DNA from: Shewanella sediminis HAW-EB3
GTDB lineage: Bacteria; Pseudomonadota; Gammaproteobacteria; Enterobacterales; Shewanellaceae
Length of the DNA: 64,000 bases
Assembly (NCBI RefSeq): GCF_000018025.1
Contig: NC_009831.1
Coordinates: 1,116,001-1,180,000, forward strand
Direction: 5' to 3'
Made by a program: the position numbers and the translations under genes. Below the pieces are notes generated by a model that was not told where the DNA came from, searched no databases, and saw nothing but the letters and a program-made list of their open reading frames with translations. Shown here in pieces: positions 1 through 7,969 of this stretch. Positions within the stretch are counted from its first letter, which is position 1, and each line of letters opens with the position of its first letter.

Positions 1-1
1 T

Positions 2-187
2 CAGGTGGACTTTCTGCCAAAAGTTAAACTTGATATAGCGACTAAAGCTGAAAATCTCGAGTTGTTAATTGAGTCCATTATCAATGCCGCACGTACCGGA
101 AAAATTGGAGATGGCAAAATTTTTGTCACCGATCTTGAGCAGGTTATCCGTATTCGTACGGGTGAGTCTGATAGCGAAGCACTTTAG
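2..187 (+). CDS. glnK: PII nitrogen regulatory protein, C-terminal part
   Basis: This is the last 61 residues of a PII signal protein, cut by the left edge of the window. PII proteins are cytosolic trimers that bind ATP/ADP and 2-oxoglutarate. GlnK docks on the ammonium channel AmtB and blocks it when nitrogen is ample. The visible part carries the conserved GKIGDGKIFV and IRIRTGE segments of the family. The T-loop with its uridylylated tyrosine lies upstream and cannot be checked. amtB starts about 12 bases after the stop, the usual glnK-amtB operon, which is why I prefer glnK to glnB. The nitrogen-responsive promoter would lie outside the window. Confidence 0.93.
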   Translation, partial: QVDFLPKVKLDIATKAENLELLIESIINAARTGKIGDGKIFVTDLEQVIRIRTGESDSEAL

Positions 188-199
188 AGGAGAAACGTG

Positions 200-1450
200 A
201 TGGAAGATTTAGTCAAACTAGGTGTGACGGTTTCAGAATTACGATTTGCGTTAGATACTTTTTACTTTTTAATTTCTGGTGCTTTAGTGATGTGGATGGC
301 GGCTGGGTTTGCCATGCTTGAGGCTGGCCTTGTCAGGTCTAAAAACACGACCGAGATCTTAACTAAGAACGTCTGCCTCTACTCCATCGCCTGCGTGATG
401 TATCTGATAGTCGGGTATAACATCATGTATGTAGATAATGGCGAAGGCGGCTGGTTACCATCTATCAGTACCTTAATTGGAATTCAGGCGAGTGATGCCG
501 ACCATGCTCTGGAGTCGGATTTCTTCTTTCAAGTTGTCTTCGTCGCCACGGCGATGTCAATCGTGTCTGGTGCAGTTGCCGAGCGTATGAAGCTCTGGGC
601 ATTCTTGGCTTTTTCCGTCGTAATGACGGGTTTTATCTATCCGGTAGAAGGTTATTGGACCTGGGGAGGAGGCTTTCTCTCTGAAGCTGGATTTGTCGAT
701 TTTGCCGGTAGTGGTATCGTGCATATGGCTGGTGCGGCTGCAGCCATTGCCGGTGTACTCCTACTGGGTGCACGTAAAGGTAAATACAGTGCTAACGGTC
801 AGGTGAATCCTATTCCGGGTTCAAACTTACCCATGGCGACATTAGGCATGTTTATTCTATGGATGGGCTGGTTCGGTTTCAATGGTGGCTCGCAATTGCT
901 GTTATCAGACGCTGAGAACGCAACGGCTGTCGCTAAGATATTCCTGAATACTAATTCTGCAGCGGCATTCGGGGCGGTATCTGCGTTAGTCGTATGTAAG
1001 GTGGTTTGGGGAAAGGCTGATCTGACCATGATACTAAACGGCGCGTTAGCCGGACTGGTTGCTATTACGGCGGACCCATTGTCACCTTCTATCGCCTTTG
1101 CCGGCGTCATAGGCCTTGCTGCTGGTGGTCTGGTTATCTTCTCTATTGTGGCGTTAGATAGGGTTAAAATTGATGATCCGGTGGGCGCTATTTCAGTTCA
1201 CGGCGTTGCAGGTTTCTTCGGTTTGATCTTGGTTCCTTTCTCAAATGCTGATGCCACGATTCTGGGGCAACTTTATGGCGCAGGTGTTATTTTTGCCTGG
1301 GTATTTGCGGCCTCATTTGCAGCCTGGTATCTGTTAAAGCTGACTATGGGGATCCGCGTTAGCGAAGAGGAGGAGTATAAGGGAATGGATGCCTCAGATT
1401 GTGGTATCGACGCTTATCCTGAATTTGTTTCGGTGAAAAGCGCACGCTAA
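200..1450 (+). CDS. amtB: Ammonium transporter AmtB
   Basis: Inner-membrane ammonium channel of about 416 residues with roughly eleven hydrophobic segments. The family signature is present: DFAG near residue 167 followed by the pore histidine at about 175 (GIVHM), and the second pore histidine near 334 in SVHGVAG. There is no obvious cleavable signal peptide, unlike E. coli AmtB. I chose the ATG at 200 because AGAGGAG at 186-192 is seven bases upstream; a GTG at 197 would add one residue and sits too close to that site. It is the second gene of the glnK-amtB operon, and a strong terminator follows it. Confidence 0.96.
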   Translation: MEDLVKLGVTVSELRFALDTFYFLISGALVMWMAAGFAMLEAGLVRSKNTTEILTKNVCLYSIACVMYLIVGYNIMYVDNGEGGWLPSISTLIGIQASDADHALESDFFFQVVFVATAMSIVSGAVAERMKLWAFLAFSVVMTGFIYPVEGYWTWGGGFLSEAGFVDFAGSGIVHMAGAAAAIAGVLLLGARKGKYSANGQVNPIPGSNLPMATLGMFILWMGWFGFNGGSQLLLSDAENATAVAKIFLNTNSAAAFGAVSALVVCKVVWGKADLTMILNGALAGLVAITADPLSPSIAFAGVIGLAAGGLVIFSIVALDRVKIDDPVGAISVHGVAGFFGLILVPFSNADATILGQLYGAGVIFAWVFAASFAAWYLLKLTMGIRVSEEEEYKGMDASDCGIDAYPEFVSVKSAR

Positions 1451-1470
1451 ATACAGACTCTTGGTGGCTG

Positions 1471-1512
1471 AAAACAGGGCTTATACCGATTGGTATAAAC
1501 CCTGTTTTTTTG
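1471..1512 (+). terminator. Intrinsic terminator of glnK-amtB
   Basis: A long GC-to-AT stem (AAACAGGG..TTATACC / GGTATAA..CCCTGTTT) is followed by seven T. The loop-proximal part of the stem, TTATACC-GAT-TGGTATAA, resembles the end motif of dispersed repeats elsewhere in this window, so the terminator may derive from or include a repeat remnant. Confidence 0.88.
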
Positions 1513-1567
1513 TATGATGAACAAAGTGGGTGCTTTTCGTACTGGTTCGGAATCAGGAGCAAAGGGT

Positions 1568-1924
1568 ATGTTTGATCTTTTAAGGCAGAAGCAAGTGATG
1601 CTTATCTTAGCCGTGGCAGTGGTGGCTGGCGTTTCTGTGCCCATTGAGGCGGGGCAGGTCGTGGTACGAAAATCGAGTGAGCCTTTCGATGCTTTCGCGG
1701 TAAGAGATCAGGTATTGCGTGAGGATGAATGGCGCCAAGCACTGAGGATGCAGCAGCAAATTAACATCCTGCAGTCACTGCCTATAGGCTGCATACCTAT
1801 GGTGCGTCCCTATGCCTACTACTCCTGTGGTGGCAATTTCTTCAGGCCCTATCAGTATCAGAATAAAGAACTCTATATTCAGATCGATCCGCTTGACTCT
1901 GAATCACCGTCATTGAACAAGTGA
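1568..1924 (+). CDS. Small secreted protein of unknown function
   Basis: I do not recognise this 118-residue protein. The N-terminus (MFDLLRQKQ followed by the hydrophobic VMLILAVAVVAGVSV and an Ala-rich cleavage region near EAGQ) looks like a signal peptide. The mature part is charged, then has two cysteines about 15 residues apart (GCIPM and YSCGG) that could form a disulfide in the periplasm. I placed the start at 1568 because AGGAG lies about eight bases upstream; an upstream ATG at 1514 would sit almost on the amtB terminator and spoil the signal peptide. The gene stands alone between amtB and a TPR lipoprotein. Confidence 0.6.
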   Translation: MFDLLRQKQVMLILAVAVVAGVSVPIEAGQVVVRKSSEPFDAFAVRDQVLREDEWRQALRMQQQINILQSLPIGCIPMVRPYAYYSCGGNFFRPYQYQNKELYIQIDPLDSESPSLNK

Positions 1925-2023
1925 TAAGTCTTATTTATAGTGAAAAAGATGAGCCTGTTAACGTTTTGTAACCTTTCACAGTTGCTTGTTCTTTGCTCAA
2001 TGTCATAAGCTGGAGCTAGGGTA

Positions 2024-3214
2024 TTGAAGTTTCTAAGTTGGATTCCAATGGAAAAATTCCTTTCAGTCATCAGCCTGCTTTTCTTGCTCGTCCTCCAGGG
2101 ATGTAGTGCCACTTCCGAACGTACTTCAGTCAATAATATTGAAGCGTATTTTTATGATGACCATTTTGAAGATGCCGCATCTCTGCCTCATCCAGATGAT
2201 CTGTTCTCGTTGCCATCTGAAGCGACAAATGAGCTAAGGCGTGAGATGTCACGGGATAAAGTACAACGTTCGAAGAGTGTGATGGCTAATGAGTGGCTGG
2301 CTAAGTATATTAATGCCGAAGAGGGGGCCTTTCAATATCGTGACAATATGACAAGAGTTCCCAGTGAAACTTTTAATGAACGAGCGGGTAACTGCTTATC
2401 TTTGGTGTTATTGACTTCAGCCTTGGCCGATGTGCTTAAAGTCGAAGTTGAATTTCAAGAGGTTGAGGTACCACCCGTATGGGATAAGCAGGGGGATTTT
2501 TATCTTGTTAACGGTCACATTAATCTGAGATTACTTCCTCCTCGAAATAGCGATACCGTGCATGTGATGAAGCGGGCTATTCAGGTTGATTTCTTACCCG
2601 AGCGGGCCGTACGGGGCTATGGTAAGAAAAAAATCAGTAAGCAGACTGTGATTGCTATGTTTTATAACAACGTGGCCGCAGAGTCTCTGGTTATGGGAGA
2701 CTATGATAAGGCCTATGGCTTGTTAAAAATGGGCTTGCAGCAGAAACCTGATTTCGTACCGGCACTGAACACTTTGGCTGTGCTTTATCGGTATAAAGGT
2801 TTAGAGCAGGAGGCTGAAACTCTCTATAAACTCGCATTAGATGTGAATGCTAACGATATGAACGCCTTGTATAATTATGCGGTGATGCTTGGGGACCAAG
2901 GTAGGTTGGAGGAGTGGGCATTAGTTCACAAAAGGCTGGAGCTGGAACGAATTGGAAACCCCTATTATTACTATGACATGGCTCAGCAGGCCTATTTTGA
3001 TAAAGAGTATCAAGACGCGTTGCTCTGGTATAAACGTGCGGTGGCTAAGGCTGATTACCGACATGAATTCTATTTCGGATTATCTCGGGCTTACTGGAAA
3101 ACCGGTGACGAACGACGAGCGCAGAAGAATATGGAGAAGGCCTTGAGTCTCACTCATGATGAGAATAATAAACTACGTTATCAGTCAAAGTTACACGCGA
3201 TGAAGAGCCATTAG
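2024..3214 (+). CDS. TPR lipoprotein with transglutaminase-like N-terminal region
   Basis: A predicted lipoprotein of about 396 residues: a short hydrophobic signal ends in the lipobox LVLQGC. Residues 100-200 contain an RAGNCLSL segment and a later GHINLRL segment resembling transglutaminase-like (core2) proteins, where Cys and His form the active site; this assignment is tentative. The C-terminal half (about 205-385) is built of tetratricopeptide repeats (for example ALNTLAVLYRYKGLEQEA, ALYNYAVMLGDQGRLEEW). Start choice is uncertain: TTG at 2024 has GGAG eight bases upstream, while an ATG at 2048 gives an equally good signal peptide but no clear ribosome site. Likely envelope-located scaffold or peptidase-like protein; substrate unknown. 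Confidence 0.75.
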   Translation: MKFLSWIPMEKFLSVISLLFLLVLQGCSATSERTSVNNIEAYFYDDHFEDAASLPHPDDLFSLPSEATNELRREMSRDKVQRSKSVMANEWLAKYINAEEGAFQYRDNMTRVPSETFNERAGNCLSLVLLTSALADVLKVEVEFQEVEVPPVWDKQGDFYLVNGHINLRLLPPRNSDTVHVMKRAIQVDFLPERAVRGYGKKKISKQTVIAMFYNNVAAESLVMGDYDKAYGLLKMGLQQKPDFVPALNTLAVLYRYKGLEQEAETLYKLALDVNANDMNALYNYAVMLGDQGRLEEWALVHKRLELERIGNPYYYYDMAQQAYFDKEYQDALLWYKRAVAKADYRHEFYFGLSRAYWKTGDERRAQKNMEKALSLTHDENNKLRYQSKLHAMKSH

Positions 3215-3343
3215 TTTAATTTTGATAAATACTGCCTCTATTTTTAACTGTCTGTGGCCAGAAATGACCACAGTATTACATACCCCAATATACGACCTTT
3301 TTACTTAGCCGCTAAAACTCATCTTTAGTTTACATGCTGTGGT

Positions 3344-3612
3344 TTATACCAATCAGTATAAGAAAGTGATCTACTCAGAGTTATTTTTGGCAAACTAATT
3401 CAAGGCGAATAAATGATGCAATGGTGATCCCTTGTGAAGTTATTCAACGAGGAAGTAGGCAGCCAAAAACACTCCTGAAAGGCGAGTTTTAGCGCTTCTG
3501 ATGCTGTGTTAACGAGCTTAAACGTAGAACAACTATGCTCTTCACTCGCAGCCTTGCCTCAGAAGCGCTAAACTCTCGCTGAGCGATCACATCTTTATAC
3601 TTATTGGTATTA
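3344..3612 (+). repeat. MITE-like repeat element bounded by TTATACCAATC / ATTGGTATTA
   Basis: About 270 bases of non-coding DNA begin with TTATACCAATCAGTATAA and end with TATACTTATTGGTATTA, so the two ends are imperfect inverted repeats. Inside, GAGTTTTAGCGCTTCTGA (3484-3501) pairs with TCAGAAGCGCTAAACTC (3559-3575) to give a long hairpin with a loop of about 57 bases. No ORF of note lies within. From memory this sequence type is dispersed in Shewanella chromosomes; I cannot confirm copy number from one window. It fits a non-autonomous, MITE-like element sitting between a TPR gene and aroG. Confidence 0.6.
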
Positions 3613-3911
3613 CATGAGATTTCGGAAATCCACCTTAGTGCATCTTCAGGTAACTAGGTGGTTTGCAGGTTTTTGAAACTTAGTTGCTCGATGGTTATCT
3701 TATGCAACAAAATAACGACTGCCAGGAATGTAACTTTGAATATATAATTAGAAAACCAAAAAAATATAACCTTAATTATTAGGCTGTTACCAAGTAATTT
3801 TGTTGGTTATAGATATCTTGATTGCATTGTGAACTAATACTGGATAAATTGAACTTAGTAGCGCTGTTGAGAGACCCTTGTTTAAACGTTAGCCGGAGTA
3901 GATGAATTACT
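3613..3911. other. AT-rich upstream region of aroG, no gene seen
   Basis: About 300 bases with very short ORFs only (the longest, 26 codons from 3702, has no ribosome site). I see no TyrR box matching TGTAAA-N6-TTTACA. The aroG promoter must lie here or in the repeat upstream. Confidence 0.5.
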
Positions 3912-4970
3912 ATGTATTACCAAAATGATGATGTTCGAATTAATAAGATTAAAGAGTTGTTGCCACCCGTCGCGATCCTTGAGCGATTTCCGGTGACAGA
4001 GAACGCATCGGCTACGGTTTTTAATGCGCGAGAGAGCATACATCAGATCTTGAGAAAAAAGGATGATCGCCTTTTAGTTGTAGTTGGCCCATGTTCTATT
4101 CATGATCCTAAAGCCGCTCTGGAGTATGGTCAGAAACTCGTTAAATTGCGTGAACAATATAAAGACCAACTAGAGATCGTTATGCGAGTTTATTTTGAAA
4201 AACCGCGTACTACAGTTGGCTGGAAGGGGCTGATCAATGACCCTTACATGGATAGTAGCTTCAAGTTAAACGACGGCCTAAGAACTGCTCGTAAATTACT
4301 TCTGGATCTCAATGATATCGGTATTCCTACTGCCGGTGAGTTTCTCGATATGATCACGCCTCAATATGTCGCAGACCTGATGTGTTGGGGAGCGATTGGT
4401 GCAAGAACTACCGAGTCTCAGGTTCACCGTGAGCTGGCTTCAGGATTATCTTGTCCGGTCGGATTTAAGAATGGCACTGACGGCACAATTAAAGTCGCCA
4501 TAGATGCCATCGGTGCTGCGAGTGCGCCGCATCATTTCCTCTCGGTGACTAAGTATGGGCACTCTGCGATTGTTGAGACAAAGGGGAATCCTGATTGCCA
4601 TATCATACTCCGTGGTGGTAAAGAGCCTAATTATAGTGCCGAACATGTTGCTGAGATCAGTAGTCAGTTAGATAAGGCTGGCTTAGAGCTCAATGTGATG
4701 ATCGACTTTAGTCATGCAAATAGCTCGAAGCAATTTAAGCGTCAGGTGTTGGTTGGCGAAGATGTTGCGTCTCAGCTAGGAAGTGGTAACCATAGTGTTT
4801 TTGGTGTCATGATTGAAAGTAACTTAATTGAAGGTCGACAGGATTATATCGAAGGTCAGCCACTGTGTTATGGTCAGAGTATTACCGATGCATGTATTGG
4901 TTGGGATGATACTGAAAGTATCATGGCAACCCTCTCACAGAACGTGAAGGTTCGCAGGTCGTCGAAGTAA
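3912..4970 (+). CDS. aroG: 3-deoxy-7-phosphoheptulonate synthase (DAHP synthase, AroG type)
   Basis: First enzyme of the shikimate pathway: condenses phosphoenolpyruvate and erythrose 4-phosphate to DAHP in the cytosol. The 352-residue protein matches class I enzymes along its whole length, closest in my memory to E. coli AroG (MYYQNDDVRI at the start, VVGPCSIHDP, EKPRTTVGWKG, GARTTESQVHREL, DFSHANSS, ITDACIGWDDT at the end). AroG-type enzymes are inhibited by phenylalanine; the PTAGEF region that corresponds to the inhibitor site is intact. GGAG at 3895-3898 is 13 bases from this ATG, rather far; an out-of-frame ATG at 3902 lies nearer. Single gene with its own terminator. Confidence 0.95.
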   Translation: MYYQNDDVRINKIKELLPPVAILERFPVTENASATVFNARESIHQILRKKDDRLLVVVGPCSIHDPKAALEYGQKLVKLREQYKDQLEIVMRVYFEKPRTTVGWKGLINDPYMDSSFKLNDGLRTARKLLLDLNDIGIPTAGEFLDMITPQYVADLMCWGAIGARTTESQVHRELASGLSCPVGFKNGTDGTIKVAIDAIGAASAPHHFLSVTKYGHSAIVETKGNPDCHIILRGGKEPNYSAEHVAEISSQLDKAGLELNVMIDFSHANSSKQFKRQVLVGEDVASQLGSGNHSVFGVMIESNLIEGRQDYIEGQPLCYGQSITDACIGWDDTESIMATLSQNVKVRRSSK

Positions 4971-4991
4971 GTGGAAGCATGATTAACGAGT

Positions 4992-5020
4992 AAAAAAAGG
5001 AGGCTGATGCCTCCTTTTTA
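4992..5020 (+). terminator. Terminator after aroG
   Basis: AAAAAGGAGGC-TGAT-GCCTCCTTTTT, a perfect GC-rich stem with flanking A and T tracts; may work in both directions, serving the small minus-strand ORF at 5108-5284 too. Confidence 0.9.
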
Positions 5021-5107
5021 GTCAAAAAATTCTCATTTCACATAAAAAAATGTATTATTAGTTGGTTATGGACCTGAATTGTCTATAGTTTTAGTCGGAT
5101 GAGTCTA

Positions 5108-5284
5108 TTAATCCTGATTGTGATTAACCAGATATTCATTGGCTTTTGCAAGGCTGCCAAACGAAGCAATAAGGTTATTTTGACCTTTTTGTTGAATATC
5201 ACTATCACCTGATTGGGTCATCATCCATATCCAAGTTTGGATGAGAGGCAGTGGTGGATATTGAGATTTTGATGAATCCAGCAT
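5108..5284 (-). CDS. Small protein of 58 residues, unknown function
   Basis: An uninterrupted ORF of 58 codons read on the minus strand, beginning MLDSSKSQYPPLPLIQ, then TWIWMMTQSGDSDIQQKG, and ending ANEYLVNHNQD. AAGGA lies seven bases before its ATG, a good ribosome site. The composition is that of a real protein (few rare residues, an amphipathic C-terminal half), and the gene lies in an otherwise empty 640-base gap, facing the aroG terminator. I do not recognise the family. Probably cytosolic; no membrane segment apart from a short aromatic stretch around residues 15-24. Confidence 0.6.
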   Translation of the reverse strand: MLDSSKSQYPPLPLIQTWIWMMTQSGDSDIQQKGQNNLIASFGSLAKANEYLVNHNQD

Positions 5285-5352
5285 GTATGTTTCCTTTAAA
5301 TAGCTAATTAAGGGTGAGATTGGCTTCCCTTACCTTATTCGCCCGAATGATT

Positions 5353-5409
5353 TCTATACCTAAACGGTTTGATGAAGGAGTCGGTATCAATATGCGACTC
5401 AGGTATAGA
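5353..5409. repeat. Nested inverted repeat (possible cruciform or operator)
   Basis: TCTATACCT (5353-5361) pairs with AGGTATAGA (5401-5409), and inside it GAGTCG (5378-5383) pairs with CGACTC (5395-5400). The structure lies 69 bases upstream of the small minus-strand gene at 5108-5284 and about 250 bases before the ABC exporter gene. Confidence 0.5.
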
Positions 5410-5660
5410 TCAAAAGAGTATCAAATTCTTTTCTTATGTATAACAAGATTTGCTTTCATCTGGCATATTTACAAATAAAAAAGCGTTTACTAGTTCTTTT
5501 GTATGTTTGAAAATGATTTTTTGTCAGTCTAAAGTGCTACTTTTTCTATTGCGAGGTTTATCTTCGTCGTTATTTTTACCGGGTGTTCTTTGGTTTAATA
5601 CCAATCGGCATAACAAGAGTTATCACCTGGCAATGCCACTCTTTAATAAATGGAACTTTC

Positions 5661-7433
5661 ATGCGCCCTTCTCTCTATTTTGATGGCCCTATCGATAAAC
5701 TGAATTGGAAAGTCCTTAAGTTGCTCTGGCCGTATCTTTTCGAGTTCAAATCGCGAGTGGGCTTAGCCATGCTGTGCTTGATTATTGCCAAAATCGCCAG
5801 CGTTACTCTGCCATTTGTATTGAAGTCATTGGTCGACACTTTAAGTTCGGCATCGACTGAGCAGATGATAAGCGTGCCGATAGCCCTTGTTATCGCTTAT
5901 GGTTCATTACGATTACTGAATACCTTGATCTCTGAGGTGAGGGATACGCTGTTTGGCAGAGTAACCGAGCGTGCAATTAGGCGGTTAGGGCTGTCCGTTT
6001 TTGAACATCTGCATCGATTAGATCTAGAGTTTCACCTAGAGCGAAGGACCGGTGGCTTATCCAGAGATATAGAGAGAGGCACCAGTGGCATTAATTTTTT
6101 GATGCGATTTATGGTGTTCAATATCGTGCCAACAATTCTGGAGATAGCCTTGGTTGTTGGGATCCTGTTTTATAATTATGGTATAGCATTCGCTGCGATA
6201 ACGTTAGCTTCGGTGGCGGCATATGGACTATTTTCCATTTTTGCGACCGAGTGGAGAACGGAGTTTGTTCGTGAAGCCGCCAGGGCTGATTCTCGATCCA
6301 ACTCTCGTGCGATCGATAGCCTTCTTAATTATGAAACAGTAAAATATTTTAATAATGAAACCTATGAAGCTAATCGCTACGACTGTGCATTAGCCGACTG
6401 GGAAGATGCAAAGCGAAAAAACCGCCTGTCTCTTTTTGCACTAAATGCCGGACAAGCGTTAATCATCTCTGTTGCTATGACGTTAATGTTAGCTCTCGCA
6501 GCTTACCATGTTGTTGAAAATACGATGACTATAGGTGATTTTGTATTGGTTAATGCGTTTATGATGCAACTTTTTATACCACTTAATTTCTTAGGTTTTG
6601 TCTATCGCGAAATCCGGGGGGCACTGGCTAATATTGAGAGAATGTTTGGCCTGTTGGATCGCGTACCTCTTATCGAGGATAAAGCCGATGCTAAAGATAT
6701 TAAGCTTTCGCGTGGAGAACTGAAGTTTGACAAGGTGAGTTTTAGTTACGATACCAGGCCTATTTTGAATAGTGTTAGCTTTACAGTCTTGCCAGGGCAG
6801 AAGATTGCAATCGTGGGTGATAGTGGCGCAGGTAAGTCGACCATAGTTAAACTACTCTTTCGTTTTTATGAGGTGTCATCGGGGAGTATTTCTCTGGACG
6901 GCGTAAAAATTGATGAATTAACCCAGGACGCGTTACGACAAGCTATTGCTATTGTGCCTCAAGACACGGTTTTATTTAATGACTCCCTGTTAGAAAATGT
7001 TCGCTATGGTAGACCCGATGCGAGTGATGAGGAGATCGCGGCAGCGGTTAAGATGGCTCACCTTTCTCATTTTATTGAGGCTCTGCCCGATGGGTGGCAT
7101 ACAAAGGTGGGGGAAAGAGGCTTAAAGTTATCCGGTGGAGAGAAACAGCGAGTCGCTATTGCCAGAGCCATACTCAAGGGCTCCCCTCTGCTGGTATTTG
7201 ATGAGGCAACGTCTTCTCTGGATAGCCATTCTGAACAGGCGATATTGAATGCCTTGAAAGAGGTGGCAAAAGGCCATACCAGTTTGGTTATCGCGCACCG
7301 TCTGTCTACCATTGTCGATGCAGATCAAATTGTGGTGTTGAGTAAAGGCAAGGTTGTTGAAACAGGTGATCACCTATCTCTGTTAGCCAATAATGGTTTG
7401 TATGCGAGACTGTGGAATATTCAAAATCAATGA
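5661..7433 (+). CDS. Atm1-type ABC exporter (fused permease and ATPase)
   Basis: A 590-residue half-transporter: an N-terminal six-helix membrane domain (about residues 20-320) followed by a nucleotide-binding domain. Walker A GDSGAGKST is near residue 385, signature LSGGEKQR near 489 and Walker B LLVFDEATSSLD near 510, all intact. The membrane domain segment FVLVNAFMMQLFIPLNFLGF followed by YREIRG is typical of the Atm1/HMT1 family, which exports glutathione-linked sulfur or metal species. It should act as a homodimer in the inner membrane; the substrate is inferred from family only. I start at the ATG at 5661; the frame is open further up to a GTG at 5583 but that stretch does not look like protein and overlaps a TACCAATCGGCATAA repeat-like motif. 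Confidence 0.88.
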   Translation: MRPSLYFDGPIDKLNWKVLKLLWPYLFEFKSRVGLAMLCLIIAKIASVTLPFVLKSLVDTLSSASTEQMISVPIALVIAYGSLRLLNTLISEVRDTLFGRVTERAIRRLGLSVFEHLHRLDLEFHLERRTGGLSRDIERGTSGINFLMRFMVFNIVPTILEIALVVGILFYNYGIAFAAITLASVAAYGLFSIFATEWRTEFVREAARADSRSNSRAIDSLLNYETVKYFNNETYEANRYDCALADWEDAKRKNRLSLFALNAGQALIISVAMTLMLALAAYHVVENTMTIGDFVLVNAFMMQLFIPLNFLGFVYREIRGALANIERMFGLLDRVPLIEDKADAKDIKLSRGELKFDKVSFSYDTRPILNSVSFTVLPGQKIAIVGDSGAGKSTIVKLLFRFYEVSSGSISLDGVKIDELTQDALRQAIAIVPQDTVLFNDSLLENVRYGRPDASDEEIAAAVKMAHLSHFIEALPDGWHTKVGERGLKLSGGEKQRVAIARAILKGSPLLVFDEATSSLDSHSEQAILNALKEVAKGHTSLVIAHRLSTIVDADQIVVLSKGKVVETGDHLSLLANNGLYARLWNIQNQ

Positions 7434-7434
7434 G

Positions 7435-7507
7435 TTCAACAATGCGCCTTAAATTGAAACATCTGAGAGGCTCTGAATTGAGCACTCTTCAATGCGGATT
7501 GGTATAA
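7435..7507 (+). repeat. 73-bp dispersed repeat, copy 1
   Basis: Begins one base after the ABC exporter stop with TTCAACAATGCGCCTT and ends in GATTGGTATAA. It aligns without gaps to 12582-12654; by hand I count 54 of 73 identical bases. The end motif is shared with the longer repeat at 3344-3612 and the amtB terminator. Confidence 0.65.
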
Positions 7508-7592
7508 GTCGCCTAATAGTTCAGCATAGGTTCAGCTTACGTTTGTATACTCATAAGTATTAACCAATAACGACTATGGCGAGATAATAGCG

Positions 7593-7856
7593 ATGAAGAA
7601 TATTCCTTTACAAGTCAACATTGAAGGTCAGGCGAGCAGCGTAGACACGGATTGGTTAGCCATTATGGCAACCCTGAAGAAACGTGGTTTACAGCAGGAT
7701 GAACTGATGGGGGTATACCTCGAATTAACATCCGGAATGAGAGTCACGACACGCGGTCTCAGCTTAGCTAAAATCAATCCTAATCTGGAATTGCACGGTA
7801 TCATTCGTGAAACAAAGTTTTCGGCAAACGATTATGCCAGTATGATGAGGGCGTAA
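7593..7856 (+). CDS. Conserved small protein of unknown function
   Basis: An 87-residue acidic-to-neutral protein (MKNIPLQVNIEGQ...), no signal peptide or membrane segment, so probably cytosolic. I do not recognise a named domain. A weak ribosome site (GCGAGA) lies about nine bases before the ATG. It stands alone between the exporter gene and a minus-strand cysteine-containing protein. Codon use resembles the neighbours. The coding assignment rests on length, a plausible start and protein-like composition. Confidence 0.6.
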   Translation: MKNIPLQVNIEGQASSVDTDWLAIMATLKKRGLQQDELMGVYLELTSGMRVTTRGLSLAKINPNLELHGIIRETKFSANDYASMMRA

Positions 7857-7969
7857 ACCCTATTCATTGCTAAGCCTGATGAGGTTTTAGTCCAGACGTT
7901 ATTGTTGTGCTGATGTCGGTATAGACGTTAGCACTCAGATTTTTTGTAAAGTACCTGTATTTTAGTTGG

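Noticed and set aside
3702..3782. 26-codon ORF with a CxxC pair upstream of aroG
   Set aside because: No ribosome site and AT-rich chance composition.
5583..5660. N-terminal extension of the ABC exporter from a GTG
   Set aside because: The added residues do not resemble the family and the DNA contains a repeat-like motif; the ATG at 5661 fits homologues.
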